A stretch of DNA of 64,000 nt from Endozoicomonas sp. ISHI1 (lineage in GTDB: Bacteria; Pseudomonadota; Gammaproteobacteria; Pseudomonadales; Endozoicomonadaceae), in assembly GCF_024606225.1 (NCBI RefSeq), contig NZ_JAGRPU010000016.1, positions 60,325 to 124,324 on the forward strand, given 5' to 3'. The translations under genes were made by a program, and so were the position numbers. The notes under the pieces were generated by a model, which did not search any database, was not told where the DNA came from, and saw nothing but the letters and a program-made list of their open reading frames with translations. Position 1 is the stretch's first letter. Each line of letters starts with the position of its first letter. This document shows positions 8,078 to 16,879 of the stretch, one piece after another.

Positions 8078-9460
8078 ATGACCATACAAGAAAAACGACC
8101 CAACACACTGACGACAGCCAGCTCCCTGTCGTCCGAGGTGTCCGAACAACCTGCCGGATCACTTAAAATCTGTTTGCTGTGTTATCGCAGCCATCCCTTC
8201 GTAGGTGGTCAGGGCATTTACCTCAAGTACCTGAGCAAGGCTCTGGTCGAAGCAGGCCATAGGGTAGATGTTATTTCCGGCCCTCCCTATCCGGATCTTG
8301 ACCCCCGGGTGGGCCTGATTGAAATCCCCAGCCTGGATCTGTTCAGTCTTGAAAGTCATGTAACAGCCCTGAGACCCAGACACCTGAAATCCTGGTCTGA
8401 CTTTTTTGAATGGTGGGCCATGCTGACCGGAGGGTTTGCTGAGCCCTATACATTCACCCGTCGTGCTGTGAAATATTTGCGTAAAAACGGTCATGACTAC
8501 GACATTATTCATGACAACCAGAGTCTGGGCTATGGCCTTTTGGACCTGCAGAATCAGGGTGTTCCCGTGGTAGCCACTGTCCATCACCCCATAACCCGGG
8601 ACAGAGAGCTGGCTTTGGGTGCCGCATCTGACTGGAAGCACCGTCTGTTGATCCGTCGCTGGTATTCCTTTCTGACCATGCAAGGCAGGGTGGTTCGTGA
8701 ATTGAAGCATATTGTTACCGTTTCGGAACAATCCCGGGGCGATATTGCTGAAGCCTTTGACCGTCCGGCTAACGATATCAGTCTTATTTATAACGGGATT
8801 GATACTGATACCTTCAGTCCTCAACCCCATATTGAACGCAAGCCGTTCAGAATTATGACTACGGCTTCTGCGGACCAGCCTTTGAAAGGCTTAAAATACC
8901 TTTTGGAAGCCGTGGCATCGTTAAAACCCGACTATCCTGAGCTGGAACTTCTGGTGGTAGGCAAACTGAATAAAGAGGGTCGGACAGCGCAGCAGCTGAA
9001 ACAACTGAATCTTGGCTCAGCGGTAACCTTTGTATCCGGCATTTCCACTGAACAAATGGTGGAGTACTATTCTGAGGCCGCCATTGCCGTATCCCCTTCA
9101 CTCTATGAAGGCTTTGGGCTGCCAGCCGGAGAAGCCATGTCCTGCGGGTGTGCTGTGATTTCTTCAGATGGCGGAGCCCTGCCCGAAGTCCTGGGAGATG
9201 CAGGCTTGATTGTCCGGGCTGGCAACAGCAAAGCCCTGGCACAAGCCTTGCGGACGCTGTTGGAACACCCTGATAAGCGGATTGAATACGGTCAGCTTGG
9301 TCGGCAGCGAATTCTGGACACTTTCTGCTGGAAAGTAGCCGCCAGACAGTTCAGCCAGTATTACCTGAACCTGCTGAACACTGAACAAGAACCCGAAGAA
9401 TTGAAAGACACAGTGGCTGCCGATGCTGGTCTTGGCCAGCGGACCGCTGTCAGCGGGTGA
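8078..9460 (+). CDS. Glycosyltransferase family 4
   Basis: A GT-B fold glycosyltransferase of about 460 residues. The N-terminal domain has the glycine-rich loop VGGQGIYLKYLSKAL; the C-terminal domain carries the nucleotide-sugar-binding E-x7-E motif in EGFGLPAGEAMSCG, followed by SSDGGALPEVLGDAGL. It would transfer a sugar from a nucleotide donor onto a surface glycan or lipid carrier. I prefer the ATG at 8078 (CAGG 8 bases upstream); a GTG at 8063 in the same frame is possible. It opens a plus-strand run with the methyltransferase and prenyltransferase-fold genes (gaps of 23 bases and an 8-base overlap), so the three probably act together. Confidence 0.88.
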   Translation: MTIQEKRPNTLTTASSLSSEVSEQPAGSLKICLLCYRSHPFVGGQGIYLKYLSKALVEAGHRVDVISGPPYPDLDPRVGLIEIPSLDLFSLESHVTALRPRHLKSWSDFFEWWAMLTGGFAEPYTFTRRAVKYLRKNGHDYDIIHDNQSLGYGLLDLQNQGVPVVATVHHPITRDRELALGAASDWKHRLLIRRWYSFLTMQGRVVRELKHIVTVSEQSRGDIAEAFDRPANDISLIYNGIDTDTFSPQPHIERKPFRIMTTASADQPLKGLKYLLEAVASLKPDYPELELLVVGKLNKEGRTAQQLKQLNLGSAVTFVSGISTEQMVEYYSEAAIAVSPSLYEGFGLPAGEAMSCGCAVISSDGGALPEVLGDAGLIVRAGNSKALAQALRTLLEHPDKRIEYGQLGRQRILDTFCWKVAARQFSQYYLNLLNTEQEPEELKDTVAADAGLGQRTAVSG

Positions 9461-9483
9461 TGCCCGAGGATAACTGAAACAAG

Positions 9484-10242
9484 ATGCAAACCATTGATTT
9501 TAATCGTCTTAAGTTACGCAATGGCGATAAAGTACTGGACGTGGGTTGCGGTGAGGGCCGTCATTCCATTGCAGCCTGGCTGGAGGCCAGGGTGGATGTA
9601 ACAGGGATTGATCTGTGCGAAAAAGATTTGCAAACAGCCCGTGGCAGACAGCAGGAATCTGTTCAATTCCTTCAGGGGGCAGAAGACGGTCGCAGTATTC
9701 GCTTTATTCAAGGCAATGCTCTGGAGCTGCCTTTTGAAGACAGCACGTTTGACAAGATTATTTGTTCCGAAGTGCTGGAACACATCCCTGATTACCATGG
9801 GGTGCTGGCCGAAATCAAACGGGTACTGAAGCCTGATGGTTTGCTGGCAGTCAGTGTGCCCAGAGCCTGGCCGGAAGAAATCTGCTGGCGACTGAGCAAG
9901 GCTTATCACGAGGTTGAAGGCGGTCATATACGCATCTTTAACGCCACACACCTTCGACATGATATTGAATCGCTGGGCTGGCGTCGTTATTCACGGCACT
10001 GGGCTCACGCCCTGCATGTTCCCTACTGGTGGCTTAAGTGCTGGAAATGGGAGCAGCCTTCGAAACTGGTCGATCACTATCACAAGCTGCTGGTATGGGA
10101 TCTTATGGAAAAGCCGAAGGTAACCCGAATGACCGAAAAGCTGCTGGATCCGGTCATGGGAAAAAGTGTAGTGATGTACTTCGAGTGGGAGCCGGGCAGA
10201 GGTAAATCCAGCGATACCAACAAGGAGGTCTTTTATGGATAG
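9484..10242 (+). CDS. Class I SAM-dependent methyltransferase
   Basis: The 252-residue protein has the SAM-binding motif I VLDVGCGEGRHS near residue 19, an acidic end of strand 2 (VTGIDLCEKDL) and motif FDKIICSEVLEHIPD in the post-I region, typical of Methyltransf_11 enzymes. The later part (VEGGHIRIFNATHLRHDIESLGW) resembles methyltransferases that act on sugar or lipid intermediates. The substrate is unknown; its neighbours (glycosyltransferase before, prenyltransferase-fold protein overlapping its end) point to methylation of a glycan or isoprenoid-linked intermediate. Confidence 0.88.
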   Translation: MQTIDFNRLKLRNGDKVLDVGCGEGRHSIAAWLEARVDVTGIDLCEKDLQTARGRQQESVQFLQGAEDGRSIRFIQGNALELPFEDSTFDKIICSEVLEHIPDYHGVLAEIKRVLKPDGLLAVSVPRAWPEEICWRLSKAYHEVEGGHIRIFNATHLRHDIESLGWRRYSRHWAHALHVPYWWLKCWKWEQPSKLVDHYHKLLVWDLMEKPKVTRMTEKLLDPVMGKSVVMYFEWEPGRGKSSDTNKEVFYG

Positions 10243-11320
10243 CTTGCTGCTGACCAAAGGACTATTCCCGAGAGATTTTCTCAACAAGACAGCAGACTAC
10301 ATTCTCTCCATACAGCAGAAAGACGGCAGCATTCCCTGGTTTGCCGGTGGCAAGCTGGACCCCTGGGATCATACTGAAGCTGCCATGGGGCTGAGTATCA
10401 TTGGTCATTATCCTGAAGCTGAAAGCGCCTATGACTGGCTGCGAAAAGAACAGCTGGAAGATGGCAGCTGGTATGCCAACTATCAGGACGGCAAGCCTTC
10501 ATACAGTGACAAGAGAGAAACTAACTTTGTCGCCTATGTGGCGACCGGTGTCTGGCATCACTACCTGATTAGTCAAAATACCGGGTTTTTAGAACTGAAC
10601 TGGCCAATGATCGAGGCTGCTATCCAGTTCGTACTACGACATCAGGCGCCTACAGGAGAGATCTACTGGGCCGTCATGGAAGAGGGGCAGCCAGACAGGG
10701 ATGCATTGATTACAGGTTGCTCTTCGGTTCTGAAAAGTCTGGAATGCGCCATTCAGATCGCTGAAACCCTGAACAAGAAGGTTGAGCTATGGTACGACGC
10801 CTGGCAACAGTTGGGACAGGCTCTGAAGTATCATCCTGAGAACTTTGACCGCACCTGGGAAAGTAAAGAGCGCTTTTCCATGGACTGGTTTTACCCGATT
10901 CTGGCCGGTGTCTTCCGTGGTCAGGAAGCTCGTGACCGAATCCAGACATTCTGGGACAAGTTTGTCCGCAAGGACATGGGCTGTGTCTGTGTCAGCGATC
11001 AACCTTGGGTCACCATTGCCGAATCCTGCGAGCTGACCATGGCGCTCCTGGCCGCGGGTGAAAAGCAGAAAGCCACTCAGCTCTATAGCTGGTTGCACAA
11101 CTGGCGTGACAGTGATGGCGGCTATTGGACGGGCTATCAGTACGTCGAAGACGTGATCTGGCCGCTAGAGAAAACGACCTGGACAGCCGGTGCTATTTTG
11201 TTGGCAGCAGATGCTCTAACCGAGTACACAGCCGCTTCCCGTTTATTTCTGGAATCAAGTCTGGAAATAAAACCGGAACTGCCAGAAACCGAAGAGGCCC
11301 TGGCAGCCGTTAACAGTTAA
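10235..11320 (+). CDS. Prenyltransferase/squalene-cyclase-fold protein
   Basis: A 361-residue protein with repeats of the alpha/alpha-barrel type seen in prenyltransferase and terpene-cyclase families: IQQKDGSIPWF, AYDWLRKEQLEDGSWY, and LHNWRDSDGGYWTGY are QW-like repeats (Q/E-x2-DGSW). The catalytic DxDD motif of squalene-hopene cyclases is not seen, so it may be a binding or modifying enzyme rather than a cyclase. Its ATG overlaps the preceding methyltransferase by 8 bases with AAGGAGG just upstream, showing tight co-translation. It converges with the next gene, sharing bases of the two stop codons. Confidence 0.75.
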   Translation: MDSLLLTKGLFPRDFLNKTADYILSIQQKDGSIPWFAGGKLDPWDHTEAAMGLSIIGHYPEAESAYDWLRKEQLEDGSWYANYQDGKPSYSDKRETNFVAYVATGVWHHYLISQNTGFLELNWPMIEAAIQFVLRHQAPTGEIYWAVMEEGQPDRDALITGCSSVLKSLECAIQIAETLNKKVELWYDAWQQLGQALKYHPENFDRTWESKERFSMDWFYPILAGVFRGQEARDRIQTFWDKFVRKDMGCVCVSDQPWVTIAESCELTMALLAAGEKQKATQLYSWLHNWRDSDGGYWTGYQYVEDVIWPLEKTTWTAGAILLAADALTEYTAASRLFLESSLEIKPELPETEEALAAVNS

Positions 11321-11994
11321 CGGCGGCGGAATAACCCCAGCGTGTTGACCATGGGTAGTTCTTCAAACAATCCGGAGGCTTTCGCCAGCTTCCAGATGTT
11401 GTAAGGAGCCTGCCCACCGTCTTGGGGATTAGGGAAGATGTCGTGTATTGCCAGAATGCCACCGGGCTTGATAAAGCTGACCCAGCTGCGAAAATCCGTC
11501 TGGGCCGCTTCTTCACTGTGTCCGCCGTCAATAAACACCATGCCCAGAGGGGTGGCCCAGTGACGGGCTGCCACAGCAGAAGGAGCAACAATAGGGACAA
11601 CCGTATCGCCCAGTCTGGCTTCACGCATGGTGGTTCGGAACGTTTTAAAACTGTCCATCAGTTGAATGCTGGCATCGTAGAGATCACTGTCGTGATACTC
11701 TTCCCCCAGCTGGTGCTCTTCTGACCCACGGTGGTGATCCACGGCATAGAGCACACTGTTATTTTGCTGGCAGGCAACACCCAGGTAGACCGTAGACTTG
11801 CCACAGTAACTGCCAACTTCCAGACAGGGGCCCAGCTGACTGGCTTCCAGAGCGAACTGGTGAAGTGCTTCGCCTTCGTCCGGAGCCAGAAAGCCTTTAA
11901 CAGAATCGATATTGAGTGGCAGTTGTACAGGCATAGTTCTTAATGAATCAGTTTGTATTGAATCAGTTTGTAAAGATGTAGTTCGTTTTTTCAT
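11317..11994 (-). CDS. Class I SAM-dependent methyltransferase (Methyltransf_24 type)
   Basis: A Rossmann-fold methyltransferase of about 225 residues. Motif I is CLEVGSYCGKSTVYLG, and GMVFIDGGHSEEAAQTDFRSW followed by LKPGG-like FIKPGGILAIHD matches Methyltransf_24 enzymes, many of which work on surface sugars. I choose the ATG at 11994 (MKKRTTSL); an upstream frame to 12078 would overlap the divergent acyltransferase start, and an ATG at 11931 is also possible. Its stop codon overlaps the stop of the convergent prenyltransferase-fold gene. The repeated TDSIQTDSLRT stretch near its N-terminus is low in complexity. Confidence 0.83.
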   Translation of the reverse strand: MKKRTTSLQTDSIQTDSLRTMPVQLPLNIDSVKGFLAPDEGEALHQFALEASQLGPCLEVGSYCGKSTVYLGVACQQNNSVLYAVDHHRGSEEHQLGEEYHDSDLYDASIQLMDSFKTFRTTMREARLGDTVVPIVAPSAVAARHWATPLGMVFIDGGHSEEAAQTDFRSWVSFIKPGGILAIHDIFPNPQDGGQAPYNIWKLAKASGLFEELPMVNTLGLFRRR

Positions 11995-12063
11995 TTTATA
12001 CGTCGGAAGTAGTTCAGTCAGGCGACTGGCTTCAAAGGCATAATAACAAATCAGGCTCGAGCA

Positions 12064-12786
12064 GTGCGTAAAAATCATAAACCTTTCTGGATCAAGAAGC
12101 TCTCAGACCGTTGGCAGCAGTTTTATATCCGGCACTTTTTCAGCAAACATTTTGAACACTTGGGTGAGCACCCGATGGTGGTCCATCCTTCTACCGTCAA
12201 TGTTCATGGCGCCGGTATTTCCATCGGTCGTTTTGTCCACTTGATCAGTATCCGTCATAACCCGGTCAGTCTTTCCACCTGGAGCGGTCGGGGCATTCAG
12301 GGCGATATCAAAATTGGTGATCATTGTCTGATATCTCCGGGAACAACTATCTCTTCAGCAGCCAGTATTACCATTGGTAACAACTGTATGTTAGCCGCCG
12401 ATTGCTACCTGTCCGACAGTGACTGGCACGGTCTCTATAACCGACTGCGACCATTCCGCTGCAGCAAACCCATTGTTCTGGAAGATAATGTCTGGCTGGG
12501 GCATGGTGCCAAAGTCGGCAAAGGCATCACAATCGGCGAGAACAGTGTCGTGGCAGCAGGCGCTGTGGTTGTGAAAGACGTTCCTCCCAATACGGTAGTG
12601 GGAGGCAACCCGGCTAAAGTCATCAAAAAGCTGAACCCCCATCGCCGGATGCTGAAAAGAGAATTTATGTTTCGCGATAGCGATCATTTCCTTCACATGC
12701 AGGAAGAACTGGATCGCTACGTTTTAGGGGCGAATACCCTGAGAGGCTGGGCTCGTCACAAGCTGTTTCCCAAAAAGGGGGATTAA
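12064..12786 (+). CDS. Hexapeptide-repeat (left-handed beta helix) acyltransferase
   Basis: A 240-residue protein with many hexapeptide repeats (IKIGDHCLISPGTTI, ITIGNNCMLAADCYL, IVLEDNVWLGHGAKVGKG, ITIGENSVVAAGAVV) ending with VPPNTVVGGNPAKVIKKL, the hallmark closing motif of trimeric sugar O-acetyltransferases of the LbH/maa-wbbJ type. It would acylate a sugar using acyl-CoA. A GTG start is used. It is divergent from the preceding methyltransferase with only 69 bases between them, and completes the glycan/lipid-modification cluster. Confidence 0.88.
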   Translation: MRKNHKPFWIKKLSDRWQQFYIRHFFSKHFEHLGEHPMVVHPSTVNVHGAGISIGRFVHLISIRHNPVSLSTWSGRGIQGDIKIGDHCLISPGTTISSAASITIGNNCMLAADCYLSDSDWHGLYNRLRPFRCSKPIVLEDNVWLGHGAKVGKGITIGENSVVAAGAVVVKDVPPNTVVGGNPAKVIKKLNPHRRMLKREFMFRDSDHFLHMQEELDRYVLGANTLRGWARHKLFPKKGD

Positions 12787-12839
12787 CTGAGACGCCCTGC
12801 CAGGGTTGTTGTGGACAATTAGCCCGGAATCAAGTTGTT

Positions 12840-13898
12840 TTACTGGTCAGCCATTCTCCAGATACCCAGCAGATCCGGCACTTCATCCTTGCCTCTCATG
12901 AAGTCATCAATGGCTGCAGCCATTGTTGAATAATCGACTCTGCTTGCGGGCATTGAAGTAATGATGACCGGAACCGGTCTGTTATCATCAGCCGCAAAGG
13001 TAATGTTGATGAACCCTCTGGAGATACTGACCGTGAAATATTGGTATTTGGACTGTCCGTAGAATGCCAGCAGATAGACAATGTCTTCATGCTTTGCAGC
13101 ATGCTCTGTGACGGCAGCAATGATCACATCTGCCTGACTCTTGCCACTGTAATGGCTGACGACTTTTCCAGGATCTACTTTACTCAGTTGCAAACCAGCT
13201 CCACCGGCTACGGCATTGAACCCCTTACTCATGCCTTCGGCATTCCCGGCGTTACTCCTTATGAGTCGTGAATCTTTGCTATTCATGGCAAAGCCGACGA
13301 TGTCTTTAACCTGATCATTACGAGCCTTCGAACCGATGCCCAGTATATTGGCAAGGTCTTTATTGATATTGAAAATCATGGTTCTGGCATGGCTGTGCTC
13401 AATCAGCTTTCTGAAACTCCTTGAATGGGAGGGCAGGAGTGCCTTGATACCTTTTTTAATGAAGGAAGGTGTTTTGTGAAGCACGAAACCATCGTCTCTG
13501 TTTCTGGATGCTTCAATGCCCGCATTGAAGTGTCTGCCAAACTCCAGAGCTTTCATGGCATTCAGTACGTCTTCTGCAGAGGGTTTATTCTCAGAGGCTG
13601 ACAGTTTGTACGCTTCACACAGTTGAGAAAAGTTTTCATTTGCTTTCTTACTTCCAAGCGCTGTATAGGCTTCAGAAAAAGCCCGGTCCACCGTGTGGTC
13701 GTCACCGATGACTCCCGCAGCGAGCATTTGTTCGTGGATGGCAGAAGCTCTGTTCTCTTCAGCAGTTGAAGGATACTGGCCTGAAATATCGAGGCCGTAG
13801 GCTGTGGCGGCTGAATGAATCATTTCCTGGTTCATTTCTTCTGCCGAAGCCTGAAGGGGCAGAGCCAGAATCAATAGACACATCTTTAGATACTTCAT
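12840..13898 (-). CDS. Secreted protein of unknown function (352 aa)
   Basis: I do not recognise a family. It has a Sec signal peptide (MKYLKMCLLILALPLQASA, cut before EEMN) and then a mainly helical domain (residues about 25-200) followed by a more beta-rich part (ADVIIAAVTEHAAKHEDIVYLL... onward) ending near PDLLGIWRMADQ. Only one Cys remains in the mature protein. The gene is convergent with the acyltransferase (53-base gap) and stands alone upstream. Predicted periplasmic or secreted. Confidence 0.75.
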   Translation of the reverse strand: MKYLKMCLLILALPLQASAEEMNQEMIHSAATAYGLDISGQYPSTAEENRASAIHEQMLAAGVIGDDHTVDRAFSEAYTALGSKKANENFSQLCEAYKLSASENKPSAEDVLNAMKALEFGRHFNAGIEASRNRDDGFVLHKTPSFIKKGIKALLPSHSRSFRKLIEHSHARTMIFNINKDLANILGIGSKARNDQVKDIVGFAMNSKDSRLIRSNAGNAEGMSKGFNAVAGGAGLQLSKVDPGKVVSHYSGKSQADVIIAAVTEHAAKHEDIVYLLAFYGQSKYQYFTVSISRGFINITFAADDNRPVPVIITSMPASRVDYSTMAAAIDDFMRGKDEVPDLLGIWRMADQ

Positions 13899-14027
13899 AA
13901 TGGTACTCCTCTTGTTTTTAAATCCGTTTATTAATAATTAAGACCTGGTTAAGGGTGAAATAGTTCCCCTTGCCTAACGGGGCATTAAAGGCAAGGATCA
14001 GAGTAGACCGATGTTAGCGAGGGCTTT

Positions 14028-15575
14028 ATGAAATCCTATTCGACGCTGAGACTAATCCTTGGAGATCAGCTATACGCTGGCCATAGCTGGTTCCGAAACA
14101 AAGATCCGGATACCCTCTATCTGATAGCAGAGCTCTATCAGGAAGCCTCCTACGTCAAGCATCATGTGCAGAAGATTTGTGCGTTCTTTGCAGCTATGGA
14201 GGCTTTTGCCGCGGCGCTGGCAAAATCCGGCCATGAGGTTTTGCATTTAACGCTCGATGAGACGGCTCAATACAAGGATTTGCCATCTCTTCTGCATTCG
14301 CTGGTCAAAACCTACAAGATTCAGCAGTTCGAATACCAGAGAGCCGATGAATACCGGCTTTTAAGGCAGTTGCAGGGCATGGATATCGGTGCTGGTGTTC
14401 AAGAAGTCGATAGCGAACACTTTTTTCTGCCCTTTGATGAGATTTCGAGCTATTTCAGCCAGGGGAAGGCCACAAGAATGGAGCATTTTTATCGCAAGAT
14501 GCGAAAGCGATTCGACATTCTGATGGACGGAGACCAGCCAGAGGGCAGTCAGTGGAATTATGACCATGAGAATCGCAAGTCTTTTAAAGTCAGTGATCTC
14601 CAGGCAATCCCTGAACCCCTGATATTCAGCAATCCAGTGACAACGATTCTGGAAAGGTTGGATAGACACAATATTCAATACTTTGGTAAGGCCACTCCAG
14701 ACCTGATCTGGCCGATTACGAGGCAGCAGTCACTCAAACAGCTGCGCTACTTCTGTCAGCATGGGCTTCCACGGTTCGGACAGTTTCAGGACGCTATGAC
14801 TCACCAGAGTGACAAAAAATGGAGCCTATACCACTCCCGTCTGTCCTTTGCCCTGAACAGTAAAATGCTGACCCCTGTGCAGGTTATTCAAGCTGCAGTC
14901 AAAGCCTGGCAGGCAGACCCGGAGTCCATCTCCATTGCTCAGGTTGAAGGATTTATCCGACAGATTCTTGGCTGGCGAGAGTACGTCCGGGGCATTTACT
15001 GGGTCAACATGCCGCAGTATTCCTCTCTCAACTATTTCAAAGCTAAGCGGGCATTGCCGGACTTTTTCTGGACCGGCGAAACCCGAATGACCTGTCTTCA
15101 GGAGGCTATTGGTCAGTCTCTGGATTATTCCTATGCCCACCATATCCAGAGACTGATGATCACAGGCACATTCTGTTTGTTGGCTGGCGTCGACCCCAGT
15201 CAGGTTGACGAGTGGTACCTGGGCATTTATGTGGATGCTATCGAGTGGGTGGAGCTCCCAAATACCCGTGGTATGAGTCAGTTTGCAGATGGTGGTTTGC
15301 TGGCTTCAAAACCCTACGCCGCCAGCGGTCATTACATCAATAAAATGAGTGATTACTGCAAAAGCTGTTACTACAATGTGAAGCAAAAAACCGGCGAGCG
15401 AGCCTGCCCATTCAACGGCCTTTACTGGCACTTTATGGTGAAACACAGAGCGCAACTCAGCAAGAACCCCAGGCTCGGCATGATCTACAAGAACTGGGAC
15501 AAGCAGTCCGTCGATGATCAGGCTGTCATCACCCGTCAGGCGAAGGCGTACCTGAAGAAAATAAACAGGCTGTAG
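14028..15575 (+). CDS. Iron-sulfur bacterial photolyase/cryptochrome, (6-4) type
   Basis: A 515-residue deoxyribodipyrimidine photolyase-related protein (DPRP/FeS-BCP group). Four cysteines at residues 356, 444, 447 and 460 have the spacing (x87, x2, x12) known for the [4Fe-4S] ligands of Agrobacterium PhrB-type (6-4) photolyases; they lie in MTCLQEA and YCKSCYYNVKQKTGERACP. The N-terminus LRLILGDQL is the family's antenna-domain start. It would repair UV (6-4) photoproducts using FAD and light. It sits beside the ECF sigma/ChrR stress locus, and photolyases are usual members of such singlet-oxygen regulons, although I see no clear TGATCC-type promoter directly upstream. Confidence 0.92.
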   Translation: MKSYSTLRLILGDQLYAGHSWFRNKDPDTLYLIAELYQEASYVKHHVQKICAFFAAMEAFAAALAKSGHEVLHLTLDETAQYKDLPSLLHSLVKTYKIQQFEYQRADEYRLLRQLQGMDIGAGVQEVDSEHFFLPFDEISSYFSQGKATRMEHFYRKMRKRFDILMDGDQPEGSQWNYDHENRKSFKVSDLQAIPEPLIFSNPVTTILERLDRHNIQYFGKATPDLIWPITRQQSLKQLRYFCQHGLPRFGQFQDAMTHQSDKKWSLYHSRLSFALNSKMLTPVQVIQAAVKAWQADPESISIAQVEGFIRQILGWREYVRGIYWVNMPQYSSLNYFKAKRALPDFFWTGETRMTCLQEAIGQSLDYSYAHHIQRLMITGTFCLLAGVDPSQVDEWYLGIYVDAIEWVELPNTRGMSQFADGGLLASKPYAASGHYINKMSDYCKSCYYNVKQKTGERACPFNGLYWHFMVKHRAQLSKNPRLGMIYKNWDKQSVDDQAVITRQAKAYLKKINRL

Positions 15576-15594
15576 TTCGATACAGCCTCAGAGT

Positions 15595-16011
15595 TTAGGG
15601 CTCTGTCATGGCTGAAGAGTGGATCACTCGCTGCCTGACCAGTAACGATTGATTTAAATAACGGTACTCGTGTGATCGATAAGTGTCCAATTCAAAGTCC
15701 CCGGTCAGTTCGTAGACTGCCCAGCCGGAAGAAGGTTCATCCTGCTCACTTTGATTATTTTGCATAAAAGCTATGGCTTCTTCGACAGATTTAAATGCCA
15801 ACCCACCCGGATATAAACCCCAGAACATTGGTCCAAATTTGATGACATTTTTACCTTCTGAAAGGGCGCTGTGATAGCGGGTATCACCGATTGTAAATAT
15901 CGGCTTGGTAATATCCTCTCTCACCAGAGGGGTGAACGAGCCCTTTACCTCAAGCCAAACCGTGACAGCTAAAACAATAATCAGGGAGATAAGATACTTC
16001 GCAAGCTTCAT
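15595..16011 (-). CDS. Hypothetical membrane-anchored protein (138 aa)
   Basis: Unrecognised. One N-terminal hydrophobic segment (YLISLIIVLAVTVWLEV) may be a membrane anchor or uncleaved signal; the rest is a small periplasmic-type domain with a GWAVYELTGDFELDTYR stretch. It converges with the photolyase (19-base gap) and follows the SDR gene of the stress operon after a structured 94-base spacer, so it may be the last, weakly transcribed member of that operon. Confidence 0.65.
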   Translation of the reverse strand: MKLAKYLISLIIVLAVTVWLEVKGSFTPLVREDITKPIFTIGDTRYHSALSEGKNVIKFGPMFWGLYPGGLAFKSVEEAIAFMQNNQSEQDEPSSGWAVYELTGDFELDTYRSHEYRYLNQSLLVRQRVIHSSAMTEP

Positions 16012-16018
16012 AAGGAAT

Positions 16019-16106
16019 AGGGTCTCTTAATGAGTTTTGGCCGACCTCCCGTGTCTACGAAACAGAGTGCCGCTGAGCCGGTGCTGGCACAACCTGAAGA
16101 GACCCT
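16019..16106. repeat. Nested inverted repeat after the SDR gene
   Basis: AGGGTCTCTT (16019-16028) is a perfect inverted copy of AAGAGACCCT (16097-16106), and inside the loop GTGCC (16067-16071) pairs with GGCAC (16086-16090). The outer right arm touches the SDR stop codon. No T run follows, so it is more like a structured RNA or processing site than a standard terminator. Confidence 0.6.
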
Positions 16107-16879
16107 CATTGTTGCAGGCGACGGGTCACACCAAAATAGGCCTTATAGGGCAGGACTCTGAGCGTCCCCATAATCATGCCAAACACTTTTGGAAATCGAA
16201 TTTCAAAACGCTTGCCATTCAAACCGTGCACAATAGCATCCACTGCCGACTCAACATCCATTAAAAAAGGCATTTTAAACGTGTTTTTATCCGTCAGGGG
16301 GGTTTTTACAAACCCCGGGTTGATCAGTTTAATATCCACACCCTGAGGTTTCAGGTCAGTGTACAACGACTCGGCCATATTGATCAGTGCCGCCTTGCTG
16401 GCACCATAAGCCGCGGCAGCAGGTAAACCACGATACCCGGCCAGTGATGCGTTGATAGCAAGGGTTCCTGACTGCCGATTCACCATCATCGGGATTAATG
16501 CGTCCAGACAATGGCAAACGCCCATCACATTTAATTCGAAGTGTTGACGCATATGGTTGGATCTGAAGTCCACGCCTGCCGTCTTGATGAATGTACCTGC
16601 ATTCAATATGGCAATATCTACCTGACCAAAGCGGGTCGTAATCACCTCAGCCGCCCGCATTACTTCATCATGACGGGTCACGTCAGCGGGCAAAGGGATG
16701 ATAATACCGTCCAGATCAAGCGCTTCATTCTGCAGCCGATCCAGATTGCCGAAACTACGGGCCGTCGCTATAACAGTACCACCTTGTCGGGCCATCGTTA
16801 ACGCCAGCTGGCGACCGATTCCCTGACTGGCACCGGTAATCCAGATCACCTTGTTTTTCAGAGACCGGCGTTTTTTCAT
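16106..16879 (-). CDS. Short-chain dehydrogenase/reductase
   Basis: A classical SDR of 257 residues: cofactor motif TGASQGIGRQLA near residue 15, NAGTF near 91, and the catalytic Ser-Tyr-Lys (INASLAGYRG ... YGASKAAL) near 140-162. The C-terminal region (HGLNGKRFEIRFPKVFG) is like SDRs found in CFA-synthase clusters. It overlaps the DUF3833 gene by 4 bases (ATGA). Probable role: reduction or oxidation of a modified acyl chain or lipid, in the stress-induced lipid operon. Confidence 0.9.
   Translation of the reverse strand: MKKRRSLKNKVIWITGASQGIGRQLALTMARQGGTVIATARSFGNLDRLQNEALDLDGIIIPLPADVTRHDEVMRAAEVITTRFGQVDIAILNAGTFIKTAGVDFRSNHMRQHFELNVMGVCHCLDALIPMMVNRQSGTLAINASLAGYRGLPAAAAYGASKAALINMAESLYTDLKPQGVDIKLINPGFVKTPLTDKNTFKMPFLMDVESAVDAIVHGLNGKRFEIRFPKVFGMIMGTLRVLPYKAYFGVTRRLQQ

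Noticed and set aside
13970..13998. A minus-strand TGATCC-N18-TAGGCA match upstream of the 12840-13898 gene, as a further ECF promoter
   Set aside because: The -10 differs from the TAGA seen twice at the sigma locus, and the site overlaps a local inverted repeat (CCTTGCC/GGCAAGG), so the match may be accidental.
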